From CAZAGD01 sp964484485 (lineage in GTDB: Bacteria > Desulfobacterota > SM23-61): DNA of 64,000 nucleotides. The position numbers and the translations under genes were made by a program. Shown here piece after piece: positions 15,803 to 23,863 of this stretch; position 1 is the first letter of the stretch, and the number at the start of each line of letters is the position of its first letter. Location: contig CAZAGD010000043.1 of NCBI GenBank assembly GCA_964484485.1, positions 16,775 through 80,774 of the forward strand. The letters run 5' to 3'. Under the pieces are notes generated by a model. The model was not told the origin of the DNA, did no database searches, and saw only the letters and a program-made list of their open reading frames with translations.

Positions 15803-16855
15803 ATGAAGAAAATATTTCTATTATTTATGGCCATATGCTTTATTTTAATCGCCGATATGGCCACAGCACAAGATCTGCCGAGGAATCATTTCAAAGTAAT
15901 TGGCTACCACAGCACCGTAGTTATGTCAATTAGAGATGAAATTCCTTTTTGGCGAGAAACTTTACCTAAAGCATCAAAAGGTGCGATCACTGCGGATATT
16001 ACACCTCTTGACCACATGGGGATAGATGACAAAACATTATTACGTTTGATACGCTTAGGCGTTATGGACTTCGCCAGCATGGATATATCTAAGATGGCTG
16101 GTGATGATCCGCGCTTTGAGGGAGTTGACTTAGCCGGCTTAACGCTAGACCCAGTTAAAGCCCGCGCTGCCTGCGAAGCATACCGAGCTGTATTGGATAG
16201 GCAAATGCAAAAAAATTGGAATGCCAAATTATTGGTTTTTGGGGCCAATCCACCACAAGTATTTTGGTGCCGGGAAGTGATTGGTGGTCTTAAAGACCTT
16301 AAAGGAAAAAAGATTCGGGTTTTTAACCCCACGATGCGTGATTTCTTGGGTGGTATAGGAGCGACAGCCGTAAGCATGGCCTTTGCCGAAGTTGTGCCTG
16401 CGCTTAAACAAGGGGTGGTTGATTGTGCAGTTACCGGAAGTCTTTCTGGAAATACAGCGGGCTGGCCAGAAGTGACTAAGTCGCTTTACCCAATGTCCTT
16501 GGGCTGGAGCATTAATGTGACTGCTGTTAATTTAAAAACTTGGAATAGACTTGACCCACAGACGCAGAAATTCTTGCTGGAGCAATTCAAAGCTTACGAG
16601 GAAAAAGTATGGCAAACCCATAAATTAGCCATGGAAGAAGCTGACAATTGCAATACGAATAAACAGCCATGCACATTGGGCAAACCTGCTAACATGGTTA
16701 TCGTACCCGTAAAGCCAGAGGAAGCGGAAATGCATAAGAAGCTGGTAGAGTCAGCAGTGCTTGCCGGCTGGGCCAAGCGGTGTGGTCCAGAATGCGCGGC
16801 TGAATGGAATGAAACAGTTGGTAAAGTACTTGGCCTAAAGGCCCCGATCAAATAA
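15803..16855 (+). CDS. dctP: TRAP transporter periplasmic receptor (DctP family)
   Basis: Periplasmic binding protein that delivers an organic acid to the membrane components encoded next. The 350-residue protein has a signal peptide ending near ADMATAQ (about residue 23). The DctP core shows LKDLKGKKIRVFNPTMRDFLGGIGATAV, containing the conserved arginine that usually salt-bridges the ligand carboxylate, and VVPALKQGVVDCAVTGSLSGN. Four cysteines near the C-terminus (DNCNTNKQPC and KRCGPEC) may form disulfides. The strong Shine-Dalgarno AAAGGAGGGGG precedes the ATG. It is the first gene of a P-Q-M operon. The ligand cannot be deduced. Confidence 0.93.
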   Translation: MKKIFLLFMAICFILIADMATAQDLPRNHFKVIGYHSTVVMSIRDEIPFWRETLPKASKGAITADITPLDHMGIDDKTLLRLIRLGVMDFASMDISKMAGDDPRFEGVDLAGLTLDPVKARAACEAYRAVLDRQMQKNWNAKLLVFGANPPQVFWCREVIGGLKDLKGKKIRVFNPTMRDFLGGIGATAVSMAFAEVVPALKQGVVDCAVTGSLSGNTAGWPEVTKSLYPMSLGWSINVTAVNLKTWNRLDPQTQKFLLEQFKAYEEKVWQTHKLAMEEADNCNTNKQPCTLGKPANMVIVPVKPEEAEMHKKLVESAVLAGWAKRCGPECAAEWNETVGKVLGLKAPIK

Positions 16856-16886
16856 TTAAAGGGATTAGTTACCTGGGAAGGGGAAG

Positions 16887-17483
16887 ATGGAAAAGCTAAT
16901 GAGCTTGGCCACTCAATTAAGCCGCTATAGCTTGAGGTTTGGTGGAACCTTAGTTCTTCTGGCTGCTCTGCTTATTGGCGTAGACGTGATTTTGCGCAAA
17001 TTCTTTCAAAGTTCCATCGGAGGTGCCGATGAGCTTGCCGGTTATGCTTTAGCCCTCGGCACCTCTTGGTCGCTGGGAGCAACCTTGTTAGACCGCGCGC
17101 ACATCCGCATCGATTCTTTATATTCCCTCTTCCCGCGGGGATTTCGTCTTTTTTTAGATTTTATTGGATTGATCCTCTTTTTAAGTTTTTTCGGCTTAGT
17201 TGCTTGGCGTGGTCTGAGTGTCATGGAGCAGTCTTGGGTTTCCTCGTCGCGAAGTCATACAGCCTTAGCTACCCCCCTGATTATTCCCCAATCAATTTGG
17301 GTCATAGGTCTCCTAATCCTCATCTTTTTGGGAATTATCCTTTTCGTGCGCGCCGCCTTGCTCGTATGGCAGGGAGAAATTGCTGCTGCCTCTCGAGCTA
17401 TCAGCACCCGTGCAGCTGCTGAAGAAGTGGAAGAAGAGGTGCGCTATCTTAAGGAGCGTAAGCCTAAGAGGATGGAGTCCTGA
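16887..17483 (+). CDS. dctQ: TRAP transporter small permease (DctQ)
   Basis: Small membrane subunit with four predicted transmembrane segments (about residues 17-37, 50-70, 90-112 and 130-155). Segments such as VDVILRKFFQSSIGGADELAGYALALGTSW are typical of DctQ; the tail is charged and cytoplasmic. At 198 residues it is slightly longer than the family average because of this tail. It lies 31 bp after the receptor gene and its stop overlaps the dctM start by one base, which indicates translational coupling. Together with dctM it forms the sodium-driven permease. Confidence 0.92.
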   Translation: MEKLMSLATQLSRYSLRFGGTLVLLAALLIGVDVILRKFFQSSIGGADELAGYALALGTSWSLGATLLDRAHIRIDSLYSLFPRGFRLFLDFIGLILFLSFFGLVAWRGLSVMEQSWVSSSRSHTALATPLIIPQSIWVIGLLILIFLGIILFVRAALLVWQGEIAAASRAISTRAAAEEVEEEVRYLKERKPKRMES

Positions 17484-18769
17484 TGCTCGGGACAGCTTTC
17501 TTAATCCTTATTGGACTCCTTGCTTTTGCTGTGCCTGTGGCGGCTGGGCTGGGAATTTTGGGCTTGGCTTTAGAATGGATTTATTCGAAGCTGCCCCTTA
17601 ATATGGCCTTAGGTGAAATCTCTTGGGCTACCTCAAATAACTTTTTGCTGGTAGCTATTCCTTTCTTTGTTTTGCTGGGTGAAATTCTCCTTCGTTCGGG
17701 AATAGCCGAAAGAATGTACAATTCTCTTATCCTTTGGGTGCCTTGGCTGCCAGGGGGGCTCATGCATACTAATATTGTCTCCTGCGCTATGTTTGCCGCG
17801 ACTTCTGGATCGAGTGTCGCTACTGCCGCTACTATCGGCACTGTCGCCCTGGGGGAAATTCAGAAGCGGGGGTATTCAGAACGCCTTTTCTTAGGAACAA
17901 TTGCGGCCGGCGGTACATTGGGTATCCTTATCCCACCATCGATTAATATGATCGTTTATGGAGTGCTTACTGATACCTCGATCCCCAAATTATATCTGGC
18001 TGGTTTTATCCCAGGATTTATTTTGGCGAGCTTATTTAGTTTGACTGTCCTTATTTGTTGTCTAATTAATCCTGAATGGGGAGGCAAACCTATTCCCGCT
18101 ACATGGAGGCAAAGACTTAAAGCCCTACCCGACCTTATACCGCCTATTATTATATTTATAGCAGTTATCGGTTCTATCTATGCAGGCTGGGCAACGGCTA
18201 CAGAGTCAGCTGCCTTAGGAGTAATTGCTGCCTTAGCCATTGCTGCCTGGCGGCGTCTTTTGTCCATAAAAATGCTAACCCACGCCTTTGAAGGAACCAT
18301 GCGGACAACGGCAATGATTATGGCAATTCTAATCGCTGCCTATTTTCTTAACTTTGTAATGGGTTCTATCGGTCTGCTTAAGAAAGTAAACGATTTTATT
18401 ATGGGTCTGCAACTAACTCCCAGGCAATTACTTTTTGCTGTTATAGTTTTCTATGTCATTTTAGGCATGTTTATGGAGACTCTCTCTATGATGGTAGCTA
18501 CTGTGCCAATTATTACGCCGATTATGGTAAAAATGGGGTTCGATCCTGTATGGTTTGGTGTTTTAATCGTGATCCTCATGGAAACGGCCATGATCACCCC
18601 CCCAGTTGGTATTAACCTTTATGTGGTGCAAGGCCTGCGCAAGAGCGGACGCATCAACGATGTCATTATTGGCGCTTCCCCTTTTGTACTGGCTATGTTT
18701 GCGATAATGGCTATTATTTCATACTGGCCTGAACTTGTCCTCTGGTTGCCCAAAGTACTGGAAAGATAA
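17483..18769 (+). CDS. dctM: TRAP transporter large permease (DctM)
   Basis: The 12-segment large permease that forms the sodium-coupled translocation path. At 428 residues it is full length. Family motifs include AIPFFVLLGEILLRSGIAERMY, ATSGSSVATAATIGTVAL, GTLGILIPPSINMIVYGVLT and, near the C-terminus, ETAMITPPVGINLYVVQG. It starts one base inside dctQ. No terminator is obvious; a GCAAGG/CCTTGC hairpin at 18820-18839 lies downstream. The genes following it are on the other strand, so the operon is dctP-dctQ-dctM only. Confidence 0.95.
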   Translation: MLGTAFLILIGLLAFAVPVAAGLGILGLALEWIYSKLPLNMALGEISWATSNNFLLVAIPFFVLLGEILLRSGIAERMYNSLILWVPWLPGGLMHTNIVSCAMFAATSGSSVATAATIGTVALGEIQKRGYSERLFLGTIAAGGTLGILIPPSINMIVYGVLTDTSIPKLYLAGFIPGFILASLFSLTVLICCLINPEWGGKPIPATWRQRLKALPDLIPPIIIFIAVIGSIYAGWATATESAALGVIAALAIAAWRRLLSIKMLTHAFEGTMRTTAMIMAILIAAYFLNFVMGSIGLLKKVNDFIMGLQLTPRQLLFAVIVFYVILGMFMETLSMMVATVPIITPIMVKMGFDPVWFGVLIVILMETAMITPPVGINLYVVQGLRKSGRINDVIIGASPFVLAMFAIMAIISYWPELVLWLPKVLER

Positions 18770-19124
18770 AGTTGCCTAATTTTTCTTCTGCGGGCAAATC
18801 TTTTTGGTATAACCAATAGGGCAAGGAACAATCCCTTGCTTGGCAATGTTTAAGAATTTATCTAAATGCCATTACAATAAAGGAGAGGGAAATTTCCTAC
18901 ATTTTTATTAACCTAAATTAGGCGATTTTTCATTATTCATTATATCAAAGATACTGGATTCTTGCCTGCTTCAGCCTGCTTCAGCCTGCTTCAGCCTGCT
19001 TCATGCTTCCGCAGGAATGACAAATATCAGCCAACGAATGAGAGTGTCATTCCCGTGAAAACGGGAATCTTAACGGTTTTGTCTTCATAAATGTCAAAAG
19101 AATCTCTCAGATTAGGATTAAATT
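18770..19124. repeat. Intergenic region with a 10-bp tandem repeat and dispersed hairpins
   Basis: TCAGCCTGCT occurs three times in tandem at 18971-19000, preceded by the related CTTGCCTGCT. The array runs into TTCCGCAGGAATGACA, and at 19048-19071 a TCATTCCCGTGAAAACGGGAATC hairpin follows. These are pieces of the TGCTTCCGCAGGAATGAC repeat class also seen near 13641. A GGGCAAGG...CCCTTGC palindrome lies at 18818-18840. I see no gene. Confidence 0.6.
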
Positions 19125-19991
19125 TTATTCCTTGAAATCATATAGATTCGCTGGATTATCAGCTAATACAGCTCGGCGGATCGATTCATTGGGTATCCAT
19201 TCTAACAAAAGATCCAGAAGATCTGCCTCTTCTGGCTTATTTCCAGGTGTATGATTGGGATGAGGCCAGTTGGTAGCCCAAACTAAGCGATCAGGACGAA
19301 CGGAGACTAATGCTTTAATTTTCTCGCCGACGTCTTCATAATGAGGGGGTCCTGATAAACTGGCCAAATAGGGAGCAGAAATTTTTACCCAGCATCTGCC
19401 CGTTTCCAGGAAACGGAGGAGTTCCTGAAATCCGGGATCGTTGATTCCTTTTTCAGGAGGAGTTCGCCCCACATGGTCAATAACCACATCCACAGGGATT
19501 TTTTTCAAAATTGGAATCGCGGCGGGGAGCCAATTGCCGCGGTCTTGAATTTGGAGGTGCCACCCCAAAGGAGCAATGCGTTTGGCCATTTCTGGGACAT
19601 CGCTCATGCGGAAATCATCTACTAAAAGGTAGAAACGCAGCCCCCGCATTCCGCCCTCGTGCAGCTTTCGCAATTCTGCATCACTTATATCTTTTTTGGT
19701 CACCGCCACTCCTCGTGCCCGTGCTAAACCTAATTGTTGGATAGCATCGAGAGTGCAACTATTGTCGGTGCTGTAGAGGGAAGGCTGAACAATTACACAT
19801 CTTTCTATACCCAGGCGATTAAGCATTGTTTTATAAGCTTCGAGCGAAGCCAACCAATTTGTGGGCCGACGTCCTGGAAAAGGTGGATATTTATCAGCTG
19901 GACCATAAATATGGGCATGAGTATCGCAAGACCGCGGCGGCGCTATCATACGGGGTTTACGCCCTTCACCTGGAATTATTAATGGGAGCAT
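19125..19991 (-). CDS. Amidohydrolase of the 2-pyrone-4,6-dicarboxylate lactonase type
   Basis: TIM-barrel hydrolase of the amidohydrolase_2 family, 288 residues. The strand-1 motif is CDTHAHIYGP (His25, His27), and it has VIDHVGRTPPEKG and WATNWPHPN near residue 241, closest to LigI-like lactonases. In LigI the last motif carries a catalytic Asp (TDWPHP); here it is Asn241, so chemistry or substrate may differ. It stands alone on the minus strand between two transporter groups, suggesting that it processes an imported carboxylate or lactone (inference). No clear ribosome site beyond a weak AGGTG-like stretch. Confidence 0.78.
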   Translation of the reverse strand: MLPLIIPGEGRKPRMIAPPRSCDTHAHIYGPADKYPPFPGRRPTNWLASLEAYKTMLNRLGIERCVIVQPSLYSTDNSCTLDAIQQLGLARARGVAVTKKDISDAELRKLHEGGMRGLRFYLLVDDFRMSDVPEMAKRIAPLGWHLQIQDRGNWLPAAIPILKKIPVDVVIDHVGRTPPEKGINDPGFQELLRFLETGRCWVKISAPYLASLSGPPHYEDVGEKIKALVSVRPDRLVWATNWPHPNHTPGNKPEEADLLDLLLEWIPNESIRRAVLADNPANLYDFKE

Positions 19992-20020
19992 AAAATAAAC
20001 GCCATCTTAATGCGTGGTTC

Positions 20021-20094
20021 GGCAAGCCCCAAGGGCTTGCCCTACGAGAAATTTAAAAAACCTCAAATGTAGGGCAAGGGCTTGACCCTTGCCG
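20021..20094. repeat. Pair of GGCAAGGG...CCCTTGCC palindromes
   Basis: Two palindromic copies at about 20021-20045 and 20071-20094, each next to CCTAC or its complement, separated by an AT-rich linker. Further copies of this dispersed family are at 15580, 18818, 32058, 42552, 43231 and 43324. All lie between genes. They could form stable RNA hairpins. Confidence 0.55.
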
Positions 20095-20110
20095 CATTTG
20101 GTTTTATTTC

Positions 20111-20242
20111 TTATATGCAATTACGACCCAATTTCATTGGGGAAACTCGATAAAGCCAGACCACGGAGTAAGATAAGAGTGATAACTGTAAATATTTAAT
20201 TGCTCCGATTAATAGGTATATTTCTTTTTTAATGAAGTCCAT
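20111..20242 (-). CDS. Possible 43-residue membrane peptide
   Basis: An ATG at 20242 follows AAGGAAGGAATCACC, a good Shine-Dalgarno, 17 bases after the permease stop, and opens a 43-residue frame. The peptide has one hydrophobic stretch (IYLLIGAIKYLQLSLLSYSV) and a basic tail. Against it: nearly the same DNA recurs at 31937-32085, where the frame is broken, so the segment may be a dispersed non-coding repeat. I recognise no family. Confidence 0.3.
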   Translation of the reverse strand: MDFIKKEIYLLIGAIKYLQLSLLSYSVVWLYRVSPMKLGRNCI

Positions 20243-20259
20243 GGTGATTCCTTCCTTTT

Positions 20260-22185
20260 TTAAGATTTTTTCTTGGCCAAATGGGCAATAAGAAAAGTAA
20301 TCGAGGCTATAAAGAGTCCTAAAAGGTCGGTTTTCCATTCTGGAATGGACAAGGCTATTCCAGCAGTGAAAAAGATAATTCGCAAAGAAAAATTGATTTT
20401 ACCGAGGCCGATTAAATACCCTTCAAAAGTTGACCCAATCAAAATAACTCCTAAACCAGCAGAAAGAACAGCTTGAATTACTTCTCCTGGTCCTGATTGC
20501 AAGATCAAGGCAGGGTTAAAAACGAATATAAAAGGTAATAAATAAATTACTCCACCCAAACGAGAGGCGGTATAGCCAACCTTCAAGGGAGATGTTTGGG
20601 CAATAGTTGCTGCTGGAAAAGCAGCTAAGGCAACAGGAGGGGTAATAAAAGAGATCATGCCCCAATACATGACAAAAAGGTGCACAGCTATCTCATTCAA
20701 ACCTAATTGGATCAATCCTGGCGCCAAAACTAAGGCCAAAAAAACATAACAGGCAGTGATAGTCATACCCATGCCCATAATAAAACTGGCCAAGGCGCCT
20801 AAAAGGAGCATAAAAGCTATATTCCCTCCGGCAAAACTGACGAGCTCGCGAGCAAAACTGGCCGCTACTCCCGTGAGGGAAAGGGAGCCCATAATCATGC
20901 CAACCCCGGCTAAGATGGCTACTAACTCAGCCAGGAACTTTCCCGATGATTCAATCAACTCAAAGAATTTGCGCGCGTTGAATCTATTTTCTCTTTTGAA
21001 CATAGCCACTATAAGAAGAATAGCCATGGCGTAAAAAGGGGCTTGGCTTTCTACGCGCAAAGAAAATAAAAAATATATTAAAACAATTAGCGAGAAAGGA
21101 AAAAACCAACCCTCCTTTAAAGTTATGGAAAGAGGAACGATTTCATTGGCTGGAATGCCGGCAATTCCTTTTCTGGCGGCAAACCCGTCCACTTGAATTA
21201 AAAGGCCAAGATAATATAACAAGGAAGGAATAGCCGCGGCTAAAGCAATCTGCGCATATGGTTTTTGCAAAAAAGCAGCCATGACAAAGGCCGTAGCTCC
21301 CATGACTGGGGGCATTAATACCCCTCCGGTTGAAGCGCAAGCTTCAATAGCCCCAGCATAATGAGGTGGATAGCCAGTTTTTTTCATAGCCGGAATGGTA
21401 ATTGAGCCAGTAGTTATTACATTAGAAATGGCACTGCCGCTCATGGAGCCAAATAAAGCACTGGCCATTACCGCTACCTTAGCAGGACCACCTCTGGTTG
21501 ACCCCAAAAGAGCAAAAGAAAAATCAAGGAAAAATTTTCCGCCTCCGGTAACTTGTAAGGCAATCCCGAATAACATAAAACCGATTAATAAATCTCCAAA
21601 GACTTTCATAGGAATTCCTAAAATGCTGTCAACACTCAGAGAGTGAAAAGTAGCGGTAGTAACAAAAGAACGACCATGGCCCTCTAAAAAGGCAGGCATA
21701 TAAGGAGCAAAAAGGGGATAAAGAGAAAAAAAGAGGATGACTATGGCTAAAGCGAGCCCAGTTGTTCTACGGACAGCTTCTATAACTAAGGCCCAAAGGA
21801 TAATAGCCATATAAGTTATTTCTTCGGGAGCAAAATAGCCCCATCCCCTTTCAATTATTGTGTAACCATAACGGGCAAAAATAGCTGGGATTATAAAAGA
21901 AATAAAGGCTAAAAAACAATCCAATAGCCATAATGATTTTGAAGAAGATCCTCTCACCAAAGGAAAATATAAGAAAACCTGGGGCATGAATAAAGCCAAG
22001 ATTAAATAGAGATAGGAATTATCCATAATCATTATTCCCCCCAGACGCAGATGATAAATCTGATAAATAGCTAAAATAATAGTCACCAAAGAAAATAAGA
22101 AGGTAATTGACCGCAGGGGGCCAGTTAAATTTCTATATCTTGAGATAGTTACTTTGGCTTGGCTGAAATTTTGATCGTTCTTCAT
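20260..22185 (-). CDS. Fused TRAP permease (DctQ-DctM, TAXI type), copy 1
   Basis: Single-chain TRAP permease of the 4TM/12TM fusion type that works with TAXI receptors. Motifs include GGGKFFLDFSFALLGSTRGGPAKVAV, SISGSAISNVITTGSITIPAMKKTG, CASTGGVLMPPVMGATAF and MYWGMISFITPPVAL. The frame is open to 22248, but the ATG at 22185 has AAAGGGAAAA just upstream, giving 641 residues that start MKNDQNFSQAK. It lies about 90 bp after its TAXI receptor and is paralogous, roughly collinear, with the permease at 23864-25813. Confidence 0.92.
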   Translation of the reverse strand: MKNDQNFSQAKVTISRYRNLTGPLRSITFLFSLVTIILAIYQIYHLRLGGIMIMDNSYLYLILALFMPQVFLYFPLVRGSSSKSLWLLDCFLAFISFIIPAIFARYGYTIIERGWGYFAPEEITYMAIILWALVIEAVRRTTGLALAIVILFFSLYPLFAPYMPAFLEGHGRSFVTTATFHSLSVDSILGIPMKVFGDLLIGFMLFGIALQVTGGGKFFLDFSFALLGSTRGGPAKVAVMASALFGSMSGSAISNVITTGSITIPAMKKTGYPPHYAGAIEACASTGGVLMPPVMGATAFVMAAFLQKPYAQIALAAAIPSLLYYLGLLIQVDGFAARKGIAGIPANEIVPLSITLKEGWFFPFSLIVLIYFLFSLRVESQAPFYAMAILLIVAMFKRENRFNARKFFELIESSGKFLAELVAILAGVGMIMGSLSLTGVAASFARELVSFAGGNIAFMLLLGALASFIMGMGMTITACYVFLALVLAPGLIQLGLNEIAVHLFVMYWGMISFITPPVALAAFPAATIAQTSPLKVGYTASRLGGVIYLLPFIFVFNPALILQSGPGEVIQAVLSAGLGVILIGSTFEGYLIGLGKINFSLRIIFFTAGIALSIPEWKTDLLGLFIASITFLIAHLAKKKS

Positions 22186-22276
22186 TTTTCCCTTTTTCAT
22201 TACATAAATTTTAGAAAAGAAAAGGGCAGCGATGATATTCACCACCACCCTTTTATGCTAATTAATTAACCTTAAG

Positions 22277-23413
22277 CTAAAAGCCAGCAGCTTTCCTCTT
22301 CTTAAGCCAAAAATCAGGGAAATCTTTGGAGGGAATTTTCTTTTCTAAGGCTTCAGACATGACCGTATCCCATAATTTTTTTAAATCAGCTTGTCTTTTT
22401 AAACGTTCTTTATTGAGAGCTTCTCTCTGGGACGTCCACTTACCAATTTCTTTAAGGTAACGGATAGCACCTTCATGAATAGGAATAGGGTAATCTTCAT
22501 AAAGTTCTAAGAATTTTTCCGGAGCCCAATACGCTTCTAATGATTTATGCTTAGCAGCATATACCGGGAAGGATTCATGAAGAAGCTTGGTAATTATGTA
22601 AGCTTTATCTGCCGGAAGGAAATCATAAGTCAAAGCTACTGGGTAAGGATAAGTAAGTGTCTCTAAAGGCTTGTCTGGAGATATACCAGCGCCAATAGTT
22701 GCTTTCATTGGAGAATAATAAGGATAACTTTTTTTCAATCGAGCCCATCCTTCTTTATCTGCCAAGGGAAGAGGAACATATCTTATCCCATAGGGCATGG
22801 CCGCCATCTCGTAGGCCGTAGAAGCTGTGGGATTGATATGAGAGGCATCAATCTTTCCTTCCATGACCATCTTCATTCCCGCAGCATAGGTCGGAACATC
22901 CACCTTTTGTACATCTGTCCAGCTCAGGCCAGCAAAAACTAAATGAGCCTCGCTAATCATAGTCAGAGCATAAGTTGGAAAATAGGCGACCCTCTTCCCT
23001 TTTAAATCTGCTGCCGTTTTGATGACGGAATCTCCACGTATTCCCAAACACAATCCGGGATGTTGGGCTAAGTAAAGGACGCGTACAGGTTGTGGCCCCC
23101 AATCAATGGTGGAATAATCGTATAGACCTTCTTGCATAAAATAAGAACCAATGCCGTGAAAAGCTACTTCCGCATCTTTAAGCCGGAGGGGATAAACGCG
23201 GGGAAGATCAGTCCCGGCAGGAATAACGCGCACTTTTATTTTATATTTTTCCCACAAAGATTCGCTTACAAAACCCACTTGCATATAACCCGAGGATCCT
23301 ACGTCATAAGCTGTCCAGGTCATCATCTTGGGCAGTTCCACTGCTTCGGTGTAGAAACTTAAGGCCCCCGAAAATAAAACTACCATCAATGAGAGAAATT
23401 TTTTGACAAACAT
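22277..23413 (-). CDS. TAXI-family TRAP solute receptor, copy 1
   Basis: Periplasmic receptor of the TAXI family that feeds the fused permease downstream. The 378 residues begin with a signal peptide (MFVKKFLSLMVVLFSGALSF, cut near TEAVE). The core shows YDVGSSGYMQVGFVSESLWEKYKIKVRVIPAG, then IKTAADLKGKRVAYFPTYA and a C-terminal helix-rich tail with HEGAIRYLKEIGKW. The strong ribosome site AAAGGAGGTAATCT precedes the ATG. It resembles the second receptor at 25839-26909 in domain order (both have IK-ADLKGKRVAYPP-like loops). The ligand is unknown; glutamate and carboxylates are known TAXI ligands. Confidence 0.9.
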   Translation of the reverse strand: MFVKKFLSLMVVLFSGALSFYTEAVELPKMMTWTAYDVGSSGYMQVGFVSESLWEKYKIKVRVIPAGTDLPRVYPLRLKDAEVAFHGIGSYFMQEGLYDYSTIDWGPQPVRVLYLAQHPGLCLGIRGDSVIKTAADLKGKRVAYFPTYALTMISEAHLVFAGLSWTDVQKVDVPTYAAGMKMVMEGKIDASHINPTASTAYEMAAMPYGIRYVPLPLADKEGWARLKKSYPYYSPMKATIGAGISPDKPLETLTYPYPVALTYDFLPADKAYIITKLLHESFPVYAAKHKSLEAYWAPEKFLELYEDYPIPIHEGAIRYLKEIGKWTSQREALNKERLKRQADLKKLWDTVMSEALEKKIPSKDFPDFWLKKRKAAGF

Positions 23414-23863
23414 AGATTACCTCCTTTTTGGAATTTTTTATGATGCTTTTCTTAAAAAGTGGCCAATATTACGTCTTTTGAAATTCCCCAGCCATCATGG
23501 TAGCTTTTTGCCCCTTACCAACTTTCTTTTACAAATAGTTGAACAGGCAACCTTAATCCTTTCTTTGAAATAGAAAGAATTTTAAAGGCAATTATAAAAA
23601 AGTCAAGCGAAATTGGGATTTAATTATAGCCCATAACTCCTTCGTCGTTTCTGATAATACCCTGCACTTCGTGTTCTTCCCGCTGATACTTTATGATGAT
23701 ATGATTAAGAGGAAGCGTAGCTTGCTAAAAATTCTATAAATTGGCCAAGAGAAGGAGATCTTTCTCACCTCTTCAAAATGGCAATGACCGTTTTAGGGCT
23801 TAAGCTGGTAAAATATGTTCATTAATAATGGGTTACCTAAAAGGGTAAATCATTCTTCATGAT
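23414..23863. other. Intergenic leader of TAXI copy 1 without a gene
   Basis: About 450 bp of AT-rich sequence between the two transporter operons. No supported gene. It contains the promoter at 23579-23606 for the receptor on its left and no recognisable member of the MITE-like family. Confidence 0.5.
23579..23606 (-). promoter_or_regulatory. Promoter for TAXI operon 1
   Basis: On the minus strand TTGACT (23606-23601), a 16-bp spacer and TAAAAT (23584-23579) lie about 165 bp before the receptor ATG. Spacer and -10 equal those of the TRAP operon promoter. Confidence 0.55.
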
